From: an uncultured bacterium
GTDB lineage: Bacteria; Pseudomonadota; Gammaproteobacteria; Burkholderiales; Burkholderiaceae_E
Length of the DNA stretch: 38,897 nucleotides
Assembly (NCBI GenBank): GCA_903866395.1
Contig: CAIPNM010000347.1
Coordinates: 1 to 38,897, forward strand
Direction: 5' to 3'
A model generated the notes under the pieces. That model did no database searches, had not been told where the DNA came from, and was given only the letters and a program-made list of their open reading frames with translations. This document shows, piece after piece, positions 19,907 through 29,431 of the stretch. Both the position numbers and the translations under genes were made by a program. Every line of letters starts with the position of its first letter. The stretch's first letter is position 1.

Positions 19907-20115
19907 GGAGGGAGCCTCTCGGGACCAGATGGGCGATGCGCCGAGCATGCGCGAGTTCACCGGTCTTACCCAGCGTGCGTTCGACACGCCCGCCTAGGCC
20001 GAACGGTGGCCGCGCGAGGCCCGCCTTGCTCACCAAGACACGCTCGGCGACCCGAGCGCTGGCCATCCGGCCGCGCCGCCTTGCGATGGGCCGAGGCCGG
20101 CGGTAGCATTCGCAG

Positions 20116-20622
20116 ATGGCAATCCGGACCATTCTTCGTTATCCCGACCCGCGCCTGCAGCAGGTCGCCGCACCCGTCGAGCGGGTTGATGATTCCATTC
20201 GCGAGCTGGTGGGCGACATGGCGCAGACCATGTACGAGGCGCCCGGAATCGGGTTGGCCGCCACCCAGGTCGACGTGCACCTTCGCATCATCGTGATCGA
20301 CCTGTCCGAGAAGCGCGATGCGTTGCAGGTCTTTATCAACCCGGAAATCGTGAACGCAGGTGGCGACTTCACCGTGCACGAAGAAGGGTGTTTGTCGGTT
20401 CCGGGCATTTTCGAGAACGTCGAGCGGCCAGGCACGATCACCGTTCGCGCGCTCAACGAGCGCGGCGAAGCGTTCTCGATCGAGGCCGAGGGGCTGCTTG
20501 CCGTCTGCTTGCAACACGAAATCGACCACCTGAATGGAAGGGTCTTCGTGCAGCACCTGTCGCGCCTCAAGCAAACCCGCATCCGCGCCAAACTCGCCAA
20601 GCAAGAGCGCGACGCAGCCTAG
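20116..20622 (+). CDS. def: Peptide deformylase
   Basis: Def removes the formyl group from the N-terminal methionine of new proteins. The 168-residue product has all three metal-site motifs: GIGLAATQ (from residue 44), EGCLSVP with metal ligand C92, and QHEIDHLNG with H134, E135 and H138. Length and order match the enzyme from E. coli. The 209-bp gap upstream, shared with divergent dprA, is GC-rich and I recognise no promoter, RNA or ORF of substance in it. It is followed after 27 bp by fmt, the enzyme that adds the formyl group, the usual pairing. Confidence 0.97.
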   Translation: MAIRTILRYPDPRLQQVAAPVERVDDSIRELVGDMAQTMYEAPGIGLAATQVDVHLRIIVIDLSEKRDALQVFINPEIVNAGGDFTVHEEGCLSVPGIFENVERPGTITVRALNERGEAFSIEAEGLLAVCLQHEIDHLNGRVFVQHLSRLKQTRIRAKLAKQERDAA

Positions 20623-20649
20623 CGTGCACACGCCTGAATCACGGAGGCT

Positions 20650-21609
20650 GTGCTGAGGCTTATCTTTGCCGGAACGCCGGCGTTCGCTGCAACGGTTCTT
20701 GATGCGGTGGTCCAGGCAGGCCACGAGGTGGCCCTCGTGCTGTGTCAGCCTGATCGACCCGCGGGACGAGGCCAGCGGCTGGTGGCGCCGCCCGTCAAAC
20801 GCCGCGCGCTCGAGCTGGGACTCGCCGTGGGTCAACCCGCACGTTTGCGCGAAGAGGTCGACCGGGCGCCCTTGCGGGCGGCCTCCGCCGACCTGATGCT
20901 GGTGGTCGCCTACGGCCTGATCCTGCCCCAGGCGGTCCTCGACCTGCCGCGGCTCGGCTGCATCAACGTTCACGCGTCGCTGCTTCCTCGCTGGCGGGGC
21001 GCTGCGCCCATCCAGCGCGCGATCGAGGCGGGCGATCACGAGACCGGCATCACCATCATGCAGATGGAAGCGGGCCTCGATACCGGTCCGATGTTACTGC
21101 GCGAGGCCGTGCCCATCACCGATCTCGATACCGGCGGCAGTCTTCACGATCGGCTGGCGACGGTCGGTGCGCGGCTGGCGGTCCAGGCGCTCGAGCAGCT
21201 GGCCGTAGGCCCTTTGGCTGCGACCGCCCAATCCGAAACCGGCGTCTGCTACGCGCACAAGATCGACCGCGACGATGCAGTGCTCGACTGGCATCAGGAT
21301 GCGCAGACGCTTGCCCGGCGGATCCGCGCGTTCGACCCGGTGCCAGGCTGTAGTGCCGTGCTCGCCGCCGAGAATGGGCTCACGCTCAAGGTCTGGCGGG
21401 CCCAGGCGGTGACCGAGGCCAACCCCGAGGGTGCGCTCCCCGGCACGGTGCTGCGTTCGCCCGAGGGCGTTCTGCGCGTGGCCTGCGGGCAGGGGGCGCT
21501 CGAGCTCACCGAGCTGCAACGCCCCGGCGGTACCCGTCAACCGGTAGCGACCTTCCTTCGCGGGCGGCCGATCGCAGCCGGCGAGCAGTTTCAAGTGCTC
21601 CCGCGCTGA
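20650..21609 (+). CDS. fmt: Methionyl-tRNA formyltransferase
   Basis: Fmt transfers a formyl group from 10-formyltetrahydrofolate to initiator Met-tRNA. The 319-residue product has the hydrolase-fold N-terminal domain: IFAGTPAFAATVLDAV, the PDRPAGRGQRL tRNA-binding loop, AYGLILPQ, and the folate/catalytic segment with INVHASLLPRWRGAAPIQRA including the catalytic-type Asn-His. The C-terminal OB-like domain follows (about 205-319). The start is a GTG at 20650 with an ACGGAGG Shine-Dalgarno just upstream (20641-20647). It lies between def and rsmB. Confidence 0.97.
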   Translation: MLRLIFAGTPAFAATVLDAVVQAGHEVALVLCQPDRPAGRGQRLVAPPVKRRALELGLAVGQPARLREEVDRAPLRAASADLMLVVAYGLILPQAVLDLPRLGCINVHASLLPRWRGAAPIQRAIEAGDHETGITIMQMEAGLDTGPMLLREAVPITDLDTGGSLHDRLATVGARLAVQALEQLAVGPLAATAQSETGVCYAHKIDRDDAVLDWHQDAQTLARRIRAFDPVPGCSAVLAAENGLTLKVWRAQAVTEANPEGALPGTVLRSPEGVLRVACGQGALELTELQRPGGTRQPVATFLRGRPIAAGEQFQVLPR

Positions 21610-21617
21610 AGGCGACG

Positions 21618-22955
21618 ATGTCCACCACGCTGCGATCGGCGCTTGCCGATGAAATGCGCTCGGCTGCCCAGGCGCTCGGCGCGCTTGCGGCGGGAGAGCG
21701 GCTCGACTACGCGCTCGACCAGGCCGAGCGTGACCATGATCTGGCGCCAGCCTCCCGACCGGTGGTCCGTGATCTCGCCTATTCAGCAACCCGGGTGCTC
21801 GGCCTTTGCCAGGCGCTTGCTCGAGGCCTGAACGCGCGCGAGCCGGCCGCGCCGGTCGCAGCGCTGCAGTGGCTTGCGCTCTCTCAGCTGATCGCGCCGC
21901 AGCGTCACCCCGCCACCATCGTTGACCAGGCGGTGCGGGCGGCGCGCGCCGATCCGCAAACCGAGGGCGCTGCGGGCTTCATCAACGCGACGCTGCGCGC
22001 GTTTCTGCGCTCGCCTGAGACGTTGCTGGATGCGGCACGGCGCCATCCCGAGGCGCGCTGGAATCACCCGGAATGGTGGCTCGATGTGTTGCGGACCGAT
22101 CACCCGAACGCCTGGCAGGCGATCGCTGAATCGGCGGACCGCCATCCGCCGCTCACGCTGCGAGTGAACCGTCGCCGCATCGCGCTTGCTGACTATGTGG
22201 CACGCCTTGAGGCGCATGGTTACACCTGTCGCGTGGTAGGTCCGGCAGCGGTCATCGTGGAGCCGGCCGGGTCGGTGCAGGCGCTTCCGGGTTGGGCCGA
22301 GGGACTGGTGTCGGTGCAGGATGAGGGGGCCCAGCGCGCGGCGTTATGGCTCGATTTGCAGGACGGTCAGCGGGTGCTGGATGCCTGCGCGGCACCTGGT
22401 GGCAAGAGTGCGCACATTCTGGAAGAGGCGGCGGTACAACTCACCGCGCTTGACCTCAAGCCCAGGCGCCTCGTGCGGGTGCGCGAGGGGCTTGAGCGGC
22501 TGGGCCTCGCCGGCACGCTGCTCTGCGGCGATGCGGCGACACCTCGCCGCTGGTGGGATCGGGTGCCGTTTGACCGGATCCTGGTCGATGCGCCCTGCAC
22601 GGCATCGGGCATCGTCCGGCGCGCGCCCGACTCGCGGTGGTTGCGCCGCCGTGGCGATCTCACGACACTGGCGGCAGCCCAGACGCGCATCATCGACGCG
22701 CTTTGGCCCTTGCTGAAACCCGGTGGTAAATTGCTCTATGCCACCTGCTCGGTGTTCAGGGCAGAGGGGCAGGACATCATCGAGCCCTTTTTGAAGCGCC
22801 ACAACGATGCCCGCGAACTGGCCCTGCCCGATAGCCCGCAGCCTGCTGCCCGCGGTGACACCCGCGGGCCGGGTCTCCAGCTTTTGCCCGTCAGCATGCC
22901 ATCCGAAGACCACGACGGATTTTTCTACTGCCTGATCGAGAAACGTCGCCCGTGA
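21618..22955 (+). CDS. rsmB: 16S rRNA (cytosine(967)-C(5))-methyltransferase RsmB
   Basis: RsmB methylates C967 of 16S rRNA using S-adenosylmethionine. The 445-residue product has the N-terminal NusB-like RNA-binding domain (about 1-150) and a Rossmann methyltransferase domain with the SAM motif VLDACAAPGGKSAH. The two cysteines of m5C enzymes are C327 in DAPCTASG and C377 in ATCSVF, near the E. coli positions C325 and C375. The ending SEDHDGFFYCLIEKR is typical. It lies 8 bp after fmt, and its stop overlaps the GTG start of the next gene (GTGA). Confidence 0.96.
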   Translation: MSTTLRSALADEMRSAAQALGALAAGERLDYALDQAERDHDLAPASRPVVRDLAYSATRVLGLCQALARGLNAREPAAPVAALQWLALSQLIAPQRHPATIVDQAVRAARADPQTEGAAGFINATLRAFLRSPETLLDAARRHPEARWNHPEWWLDVLRTDHPNAWQAIAESADRHPPLTLRVNRRRIALADYVARLEAHGYTCRVVGPAAVIVEPAGSVQALPGWAEGLVSVQDEGAQRAALWLDLQDGQRVLDACAAPGGKSAHILEEAAVQLTALDLKPRRLVRVREGLERLGLAGTLLCGDAATPRRWWDRVPFDRILVDAPCTASGIVRRAPDSRWLRRRGDLTTLAAAQTRIIDALWPLLKPGGKLLYATCSVFRAEGQDIIEPFLKRHNDARELALPDSPQPAARGDTRGPGLQLLPVSMPSEDHDGFFYCLIEKRRP

Positions 22956-23524
22956 CCCTGCCCGCCCGACTGCTTGCGGCGCTGATCGCGCTATTCCTGA
23001 GCCTGCCTGTCGCGGGCGCGCAGGACGGCTCGGTGCGGCTCGAGCCCGCAACCGACGGGCGCGCCTGGGTGCTGTCCGCCGACCTGGAGCCGCCGCGCAC
23101 GCCGCGGCTTGAGGACGCAGTCATGAAAGGCGTGCCACTCCATTTCGTGGTGGAGATCGAATTGCTGCGGCCGCGCTGGTACTGGTGGGACCTGCGCGTA
23201 GCCCAGGCAAGCAGCCGCGCGCGACTCACCTACCACGCGCTCGCACGCGAGTTCCGCGTCACCCGCGACGAAGGCCTGTCCACCCTTCATGAATCATTCG
23301 AGGCGGCACTGGCCGGGGTGGCGCAGGTGCGCAACTGGCGCATCGATCCGGGCGAGGCGCTCACACCGGGCGACTACCTTGTTCAGGCCCGCATCCGGCT
23401 CGACGCCACACAGCTACCCCGGGCGCTCCAGGTCGATGCCCTCACCAACCGAGACTGGAATCCACAGGTCGAATGGACGCGCGCGAATTTCACGCAGCCC
23501 CCGACACCGACAAGCGCGCGATAG
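22952..23524 (+). CDS. DUF4390 domain protein, secreted or membrane-anchored
   Basis: The 190-residue product begins with a signal peptide (ARLLAALIALFLSLPVAGAQ, about residues 5-24), so it should be exported. The rest resembles DUF4390 proteins of Betaproteobacteria, which commonly precede an NtrY-like kinase: DAVMKGVPLHFVVEIELLR, a Trp-rich turn RWYWWDLRVAQ, LTYHALAREFRVTR, LDATQLPRALQVDAL and NRDWNPQVEW. Function is unknown; the genetic pairing suggests it could modulate the periplasmic sensing part of the kinase. The GTG start overlaps the rsmB stop, and the last 52 bp overlap the start of the kinase gene in another frame. Confidence 0.85.
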   Translation: MTLPARLLAALIALFLSLPVAGAQDGSVRLEPATDGRAWVLSADLEPPRTPRLEDAVMKGVPLHFVVEIELLRPRWYWWDLRVAQASSRARLTYHALAREFRVTRDEGLSTLHESFEAALAGVAQVRNWRIDPGEALTPGDYLVQARIRLDATQLPRALQVDALTNRDWNPQVEWTRANFTQPPTPTSAR

Positions 23525-25761
23525 GCCGGCTGCTGCGCTTTGCGCTGATCGCATCGGTTGCCTTCGCCGTGGTGCTCCTGGTGCTGCTCGCAGGGGCGAG
23601 CGCGAACACCTCGATTTTCGAGCGGCACTATCCCGCGCTTCTGGTCACCACCGCGGTCATGGCGCTTGCGCTGCTGGTGCTGGTGGCCGAGCTCATCCGG
23701 CGGTTGATCCAGCGCTATCGGCGGGGGCTATTCGGCACCCGGCTGATGGCGCGGCTCGCGCTGTCCTTCACCGTCATGACGGTGATTCCGGTCTCGCTCA
23801 TCTACCTGGTGTCGGTTCATTTCATCGGCCGCTCGGTGGAGTCATGGTTTGCGGTGCCGGTCGAGCGAGCACTCGACTCCGGCATGAGCCTGGGCCGCGC
23901 CACACTGGATGCGCAGCTCTCTGACCTCCTCTACAAGGCTCGCGCCGTGTCCGGGTCGCTTGGCGATACGCCCCCGGCGGGCTGGTCGGCGCAGTTAAAC
24001 CGACTTCGCGAACAACTCGATCTTCAGGATGCGCTGGTGGTAAGCGGCGGGCGTAACCTGATCGTGGCGGTGGGCGGACGGCTGTCGGCGCTCGTGCCCG
24101 ACCTGCCAACGCCCGCGGCGCTTCGCCAGGCGCGTCTTACGCGCCTCTATTCGACTTTTGAAACCCGAGAGGTGGCCGGGCAGTCGTTCCGGGGTCTGCT
24201 GATGCGGGTGATCGTGCCCATCAACGCCGAGGGCTTGCGCTTTGAAGAAGGGGCGTATCTGCAGCTGATCCAGGAAGTGCCAGCGCTACTTGCCGAGCAT
24301 ACCGATGCCCTGGAGCAGGGGCGCCGGGACTTCCAGCAGCTCGCGCTCTCGCGCGAGAGCCTGTCGCGCATCTTCAACGTCACGCTCACGTTGATCTTCA
24401 TATTGACAGTGTTTTCAGCCGTGGCGGCTGCGTTCCTGTTGTCGGGTTGGCTCACCGGGCCCCTGTCGATGCTGGCGGCCGGCACGCGCGCGGTGGCCGA
24501 GGGCGACTACCGGCCGGTGAAGGCCTACTCGGGACGCGATGAGCTGGGGGTGCTCACCCAGTCATTCAACATGATGACCCGCCAGCTCGAGGACGCGCGT
24601 ACGCTGGTTGAGCGCAACCAGCGTGAAATCGAGCAGGCGCATGCGCGGCTGGTGAGTGTGCTGGCCAATCTCACCGCGGGCGTGATGGTGCTCGATGCAC
24701 ACTGGCGGATCACCCTCGCCAACCCCGGCGCCGAGCAGATTCTTGGGCAGCCGCTTGACCAGAGCCTGGGCATGCCGATTTCGGTGATTGCGCCGCTTGC
24801 GCCTTTTTCCGACGAAATCCGCCAGGCCTTTCTCGAACTTCAGGCAAGCGGACCCGGCAGCTGGCAGCGGCAATTTGTACTGCCATCGCGCGATACCCCG
24901 CCCTCGGCCGAGCCGGCGTCGGCGGCAAGCGCGGGAAAAACGCTCCTTGCGCGCGGCTCGATGCTGCCGGGCGAGGGGTTTGTGATTGTCTTTGACGATC
25001 TCACCGAGGTGATCTCGGCGCAGCGCACCATGGCCTGGGCGGAGGTCGCCCGGCGGCTTGCCCATGAGATCAAGAATCCGCTCACCCCTATTCAGCTCTC
25101 AGCCGAACGCCTGAAGCTGCGGCTCCACGACAAGCTTTCCGGGTCCGACGCCGATCTCCTCAATCGGAGCTCGCAGACCATCGTCGATCAGGTGGCTGCA
25201 CTCAAGCATCTGGTCGATGAGTTCCGAGAGTACGCCCGGCTCCCGGCCGCGCGGCTTGCGCCGCTCGATCTCAACCAGTTGATCGACGAGATTGCACCGC
25301 TGTTTTCGGCAGGTGGGCGCCTGCACGCGCAGCTTGCTCCCAACTGTCCGCTGGTCATGGCGGATGCCGCGCAGCTTCGCCAGGTGGTCCTCAACCTGAT
25401 CGGTAACGCGATCGAGGCCACCGAACGGGTGCCTGCGCCGCGGGTGGAACTCTTCACCGGTGTGGTGCGGCTTGCCGATGGGGAGTTGGCGGTGCGCCTG
25501 CTGGTTCGCGATAACGGTCCAGGCTTTACCCCCTCGATGCTCGCGCGCGCCTTCGAGCCCTATGTCACCAGCAAGCCGCGCGGCACGGGGCTGGGGCTTG
25601 CTATTGTTCGCAAGATTGTCGATGAGCACGGCGCGCGCATCGATTTGGGCAACCGGACCGATGAAAGCGGCACGATTGTCGGTGCCCAGATCGCATTACT
25701 CTTTACGAAAATCGCAAAAACCGGGGAGAATCCCCGTCTGTCTGCTGCCACCACCGCCTAG
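23473..25761 (+). CDS. ntrY: NtrY-like membrane sensor histidine kinase
   Basis: The 762-residue product has the NtrY layout: three hydrophobic segments near the N-terminus (about 20-45, 55-75, 95-115), a periplasmic stretch (about 120-290), another membrane segment (about 300-325), HAMP (SGWLTGPLSMLAAGTRAVA onward), a PAS domain (LTAGVMVLDAHWRITLANPG), the phosphoacceptor H531 in RRLAHEIKNPLTPIQ, and the ATPase motifs VLNLIGNAIEA, DNGPGF and GTGLGLAIV. It should phosphorylate the regulator encoded 12 bp downstream. NtrY kinases have been linked to nitrogen, redox and envelope control; the signal here is unknown. The start overlaps the DUF4390 gene by 52 bp. Confidence 0.92.
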   Translation: MDAREFHAAPDTDKRAIGRLLRFALIASVAFAVVLLVLLAGASANTSIFERHYPALLVTTAVMALALLVLVAELIRRLIQRYRRGLFGTRLMARLALSFTVMTVIPVSLIYLVSVHFIGRSVESWFAVPVERALDSGMSLGRATLDAQLSDLLYKARAVSGSLGDTPPAGWSAQLNRLREQLDLQDALVVSGGRNLIVAVGGRLSALVPDLPTPAALRQARLTRLYSTFETREVAGQSFRGLLMRVIVPINAEGLRFEEGAYLQLIQEVPALLAEHTDALEQGRRDFQQLALSRESLSRIFNVTLTLIFILTVFSAVAAAFLLSGWLTGPLSMLAAGTRAVAEGDYRPVKAYSGRDELGVLTQSFNMMTRQLEDARTLVERNQREIEQAHARLVSVLANLTAGVMVLDAHWRITLANPGAEQILGQPLDQSLGMPISVIAPLAPFSDEIRQAFLELQASGPGSWQRQFVLPSRDTPPSAEPASAASAGKTLLARGSMLPGEGFVIVFDDLTEVISAQRTMAWAEVARRLAHEIKNPLTPIQLSAERLKLRLHDKLSGSDADLLNRSSQTIVDQVAALKHLVDEFREYARLPAARLAPLDLNQLIDEIAPLFSAGGRLHAQLAPNCPLVMADAAQLRQVVLNLIGNAIEATERVPAPRVELFTGVVRLADGELAVRLLVRDNGPGFTPSMLARAFEPYVTSKPRGTGLGLAIVRKIVDEHGARIDLGNRTDESGTIVGAQIALLFTKIAKTGENPRLSAATTA

Positions 25762-25773
25762 AGAGCTTCACGA

Positions 25774-26550
25774 ATGGCCGAGATCCTCGTGGTCGATGAT
25801 GAAATCGGCATCCGCGAATTGTTGTCCGAAATCCTGGGTGATGAAGGACACACCGTTCTGCTTGCCGACAGTGCGCGCGAGGCCCGTGCCGTTCGCGAGC
25901 GCCAGCGCGTCGATCTGGTGCTGCTCGACATCTGGATGCCCGATACCGACGGCATCACGCTGTTACGTGAGTGGGCCTCGGGCGGGCGACTCACCATGCC
26001 GGTCATCATGATGTCGGGGCACGCAACCATCGACACCGCTGCCGAGGCCTCGCGGATCGGTGCGAGCGATTTCCTGGAAAAGCCGATCACGCTGCAAAAG
26101 CTGCTCCGTGCGGTGCAAAACGGTCTCATGCGGCCGGCGCAAAAGCCCGCTGGCGCGCCTGTGCCGGTGGCGGGCAATCCGGCCGCGGTCGCGCCCGTTC
26201 TTCGCGATGCCGGGGCGGCAGGCGTGATCCCCGCGGCTGCGCCTGGCGCAGTTGAGCCACCCGCCGCATTCGGCGAACCGATGGCTGTGCCGGTTGCGGT
26301 GACACCGGTGGTTCCCGATTCGCCTGCGGCGCGGCTGCTGCTGCGCGAATTACCGCTCGATGCGCCGCTCCGTGATGCGCGCGATGCGTTTGAGCGGGCC
26401 TATTTCGAGCACCACCTCATGCGCGAGCAGGGCAGCATGACCCGGGTCGCTGAGCGCACCGGACTCGAGCGCACCCATCTCTATCGCAAACTCAAGCAGC
26501 TTGGCATCGACCTCTCGCGCGGCGTCTGGCGCAAACCCCCGACCAATTGA
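25774..26550 (+). CDS. NtrX-like response regulator with Fis-type HTH but no AAA+ domain
   Basis: The 258-residue product has a receiver domain (ILVVDDEIGIRELLSEILGD, phosphoacceptor D52 in LLDIWMPDTDG, conserved K in FLEKPI) most like NtrX. Instead of the ~240-residue sigma-54-interacting AAA+ domain, a linker rich in Ala, Pro and Val (about 125-195) leads straight to a Fis-type helix-turn-helix (EQGSMTRVAERTGLERTHLYRKLKQLGI, about 215-245). Without the GAFTGA-bearing ATPase it cannot activate sigma-54 promoters in the usual way. From memory, this short form is common in Burkholderiales. It is paired with the upstream kinase; its stop overlaps the TTG start of trkA. Confidence 0.9.
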   Translation: MAEILVVDDEIGIRELLSEILGDEGHTVLLADSAREARAVRERQRVDLVLLDIWMPDTDGITLLREWASGGRLTMPVIMMSGHATIDTAAEASRIGASDFLEKPITLQKLLRAVQNGLMRPAQKPAGAPVPVAGNPAAVAPVLRDAGAAGVIPAAAPGAVEPPAAFGEPMAVPVAVTPVVPDSPAARLLLRELPLDAPLRDARDAFERAYFEHHLMREQGSMTRVAERTGLERTHLYRKLKQLGIDLSRGVWRKPPTN

Positions 26551-27968
26551 AGATCATCATTCTTGGTGCCGGACGGGTTGGCGCCTCGGTGGCCGAAAAC
26601 CTGGTCTCTGAGCGAAACGACATCACGGTGGTCGACACCGACGTCACGCAGCTGGCGGCGCTTCAGGACCGGCTTGATCTGCGCACGCTGGCGGGTAACG
26701 GCACCCATCCGCCGGTGCTTGCCCAGGCAGGCGCCGAAGATGCCGACATGCTGATCGCAACGGCTGCGCGCGATGAGACCAACCTGGTTGCCTGCCAGCT
26801 CGCGGCGCGGCTCTTCAATATTCCCACCCGCATCGCAAGGATCCGCGCGCCCGAGTTTCTCGAGCATCCCGAGCTCACCGGTGTTGATGGGTTTCAGGTC
26901 GACCACCTGATCTGCCCCGAGCAGACCGTGACCGACTATGTGATGAAGCTGATCGAGTTTCCCGAGGCATTGCAGGTGCTGGAGTTCGCTGGCGGCCGCG
27001 CAAGCCTGATCGCCGTGCGCGCCTACGAGGGGGGCCCGCTGGTCTCGCATCCGATTCGCGACCTGCGCGCCGCGCACCCTAATATCGATATGCGGATCGT
27101 GGCGATCTTTCGCAATGACCGCGCGGTGCCGCCCGAGGGCGATACCTTGATCCAGCCAGGCGACGAGGTGTTCATTCTTGCCGCAGCCGAGCACATCCGC
27201 ACCGCCTTGTCCGATCTGCGGCGAATGGACCAGCCGGTTCGTCGCGTCATGATCGCGGGGGGCGGCAATATCGGGCTCCGCCTTGCGCGCGGCTTACGCG
27301 ATCATTACCAGATCAAGCTGATCGAAGCCGATGCGCGCCGCTGCAGCTATCTTGCCTCGCAGCTTGATTCCGATCACGCGCTGGTCCTGAACGGCGACTG
27401 TACGGACGAGGATCTGCTTGGCGAGGAGGGCGTCGATGAGATGGACCTGTTCGTTGCGCTCACCTCCGACGATGAAAACAACATCATGTCGTGCATGCTC
27501 GCCAAGCGGATGGGTGCACGACGCACCATCGCGCTCATCAATCGTCAGGCGTATGCAGACCTGGTACAGGGCAATCGGATTGATGTTGCGATCGTGCCCT
27601 CTCAGGCCACGATAGGCAGTCTCCTCAAGCATGTGCGCCGCGGCGATGTGGTGGCGGTGCACTCGCTTCGCCGGGGCGCAGCCGAGGCGCTCGAGGCGAT
27701 CGCTCATGGTGATCACAAGTCGTCGCGGGTGGTGGGCCGGCGAATCGAACAAATCGATCTACCGCAGGGCGCGACCATTGGCGCGATCGTGCGCGCGGTG
27801 GCGCCCGCGGATCCCCTCGCTCCGGATGATGCCGGAGGTTATGAGGTGATCATGGGGCATCACGACACGGTGATACAGCCCGAAGACCATCTGATCGTCT
27901 TCGTGAGCAACAAGCGCCTGTTGCCCCGCGTCGAGAAGCTGTTCCAGGTCGGCGTCGGGTTCTTCTGA
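26547..27968 (+). CDS. trkA: Trk potassium uptake regulatory protein TrkA
   Basis: TrkA is the cytoplasmic NAD(H)/nucleotide-binding subunit that gates TrkH/TrkG K+ channels. The 473-residue product contains two RCK units: the first with IIILGAGRVGASVAENL at the N-terminus and a TrkA-C segment, the second beginning VMIAGGGNIGLRLARGL near residue 235, with a second C-domain. The start is a TTG at 26547 whose last two bases lie in the TGA stop of the response regulator (TTGA), so the two are coupled. It is followed one base later by trkH. The link with the NtrYX-like pair suggests joint control of K+ uptake. Confidence 0.96.
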   Translation: MKIIILGAGRVGASVAENLVSERNDITVVDTDVTQLAALQDRLDLRTLAGNGTHPPVLAQAGAEDADMLIATAARDETNLVACQLAARLFNIPTRIARIRAPEFLEHPELTGVDGFQVDHLICPEQTVTDYVMKLIEFPEALQVLEFAGGRASLIAVRAYEGGPLVSHPIRDLRAAHPNIDMRIVAIFRNDRAVPPEGDTLIQPGDEVFILAAAEHIRTALSDLRRMDQPVRRVMIAGGGNIGLRLARGLRDHYQIKLIEADARRCSYLASQLDSDHALVLNGDCTDEDLLGEEGVDEMDLFVALTSDDENNIMSCMLAKRMGARRTIALINRQAYADLVQGNRIDVAIVPSQATIGSLLKHVRRGDVVAVHSLRRGAAEALEAIAHGDHKSSRVVGRRIEQIDLPQGATIGAIVRAVAPADPLAPDDAGGYEVIMGHHDTVIQPEDHLIVFVSNKRLLPRVEKLFQVGVGFF

Positions 27969-27969
27969 C

Positions 27970-29427
27970 GTGTTGCGACTGCTTGTTGTTGCGCCTGTGC
28001 TGGGCAGCCTCCTGATGCTGTTCTCGATTGCGTTTCTGCCGGCCTTTGCCTGGTCGCTTGCCGCCGATGACGGCATGCATCGGGCGTTTGCCGGGTCAGC
28101 AGTCGGATGCTTTGTCCTGGGCTTACTCATGTGGTGGGCGAGCCGTCGTAGCCGCCGCGAGGTGCAGCCGCGCGATGGCGCGCTCCTGGTGGTGTTTGGC
28201 TGGCTGCTCGTTACCTTCGTATCGATGCCGCCGCTCCTGGTGGCCTGCCCGCAGCTCTCGTTTGCCAAGGTGTTCATGGAGACGCTCTCCGGGCTGACCA
28301 CCACGGGTGCCACCGTACTCTCGGGGCTTGACGCCTTGCCGCAGTCAGTCAACCTCTGGCGTCACACGCTGCAGTGGTTTGGCGGCATGGGCATCATCGT
28401 GATGGTGGTGGCGGTGTTGCCGCTTCTTGGCGTGGGCGGGATGCAGCTCTTTCGTGCCGAAACCCCCGGGCCGATGAAGGAGGGCAAGCTCACGCCGCGC
28501 ATCACACAGACCGCGAAATTCATGTGGGCGGGGTATGTGCTGCTCACGCTGCTGTGCGGTCTGGCGCTGTGGGCGGCGGGCATGACCCCGTTTGATGCGG
28601 TGTGTCATGCGCTCTCCACGGTCTCGCTAGGCGGTTTTTCCACGCGCGATGCCAGTATCGGTGCGTTCGATTCGCTGCGCATCGAACTGGTGCTCGCGGT
28701 TTTCATGGTGCTGTCCACGATCAACTTCGGCACCCATTTTCTTGCGCTGCGAAGCCGGTCGCCCGCGGTCTATCTTCGTGATCTCGAAGCCTCTTCTTCC
28801 GTACTCCTCATCCTGGTGAGCGCGGCCGGCATCACCGCGCTTCTTGTCTGGGAGCAGGTCTTCGATAGCGCGATCGAGGCGCTCAGGCATGGTGTCTTCA
28901 ACACGATTTCGGTGGCAACCTCCACCGGCTTCATGACACGCGATTACTCACAGTGGCCAGTGTTTGCGCCGCTCTGGATGATTTTTCTTGCCTGCATCGC
29001 CTCCTCTGCCGGATCGACCGGCGGCGGCATCAAGATGGTTCGCGCCCTCATCCTCCTCAAACAGGCGGGGCGTGAACTCAAGCGGCTGGTCCATCCGCGC
29101 GCGGTGTTTCCTCTTTCCATCAACGGCAACCCGGTTGATGAGCGCGTGATCTATTCGGTCTTCGGCTTCATGCTCCTATGGGGGGCCACGCAGTTGATTC
29201 TCACGTTTGTGATGGTGCTGACCGGGGTTGATTTTGATTCGGCACTGTCGGCGGTGGTGGCGTCGGTGAACAATCTCGGGCCGGCGCTCGGGCGATTCGG
29301 GCCAGCTGAGAATTTCGGCTCGCTCACCGATTTTCAGGCGGTATTGCTCGCGATCGCGATGCTGGCGGGCCGGCTGGAACTACTCACCTTCTTCGCGGTG
29401 CTCACCCCGGCCTTCTGGAGGCGCTAA
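27970..29427 (+). CDS. trkH: Trk potassium uptake channel subunit TrkH
   Basis: TrkH is the membrane K+ channel of the Trk system. The 485-residue product has normal length and the four pore repeats of the family, with filter segments TTTGATVLSG, LSTVSLGGFS, SVATSTGFMTRD and VASVNNLGPALG, each around a conserved glycine. Other hallmarks are WFGGMGIIVMVVAVLPLLGVGG and the glycine-rich loop SSAGSTGGGIKMVR. The start is a GTG at 27970, one base after the trkA stop. It is followed after 4 bp by a degenerate CobW-like gene. Confidence 0.97.
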   Translation: MLRLLVVAPVLGSLLMLFSIAFLPAFAWSLAADDGMHRAFAGSAVGCFVLGLLMWWASRRSRREVQPRDGALLVVFGWLLVTFVSMPPLLVACPQLSFAKVFMETLSGLTTTGATVLSGLDALPQSVNLWRHTLQWFGGMGIIVMVVAVLPLLGVGGMQLFRAETPGPMKEGKLTPRITQTAKFMWAGYVLLTLLCGLALWAAGMTPFDAVCHALSTVSLGGFSTRDASIGAFDSLRIELVLAVFMVLSTINFGTHFLALRSRSPAVYLRDLEASSSVLLILVSAAGITALLVWEQVFDSAIEALRHGVFNTISVATSTGFMTRDYSQWPVFAPLWMIFLACIASSAGSTGGGIKMVRALILLKQAGRELKRLVHPRAVFPLSINGNPVDERVIYSVFGFMLLWGATQLILTFVMVLTGVDFDSALSAVVASVNNLGPALGRFGPAENFGSLTDFQAVLLAIAMLAGRLELLTFFAVLTPAFWRR

Positions 29428-29431
29428 GCGC

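Noticed and set aside
19966..21039. 357-codon minus-strand open frame
   Set aside because: It lies antisense over def and fmt, which carry all family motifs; long antisense frames are common in GC-rich DNA.
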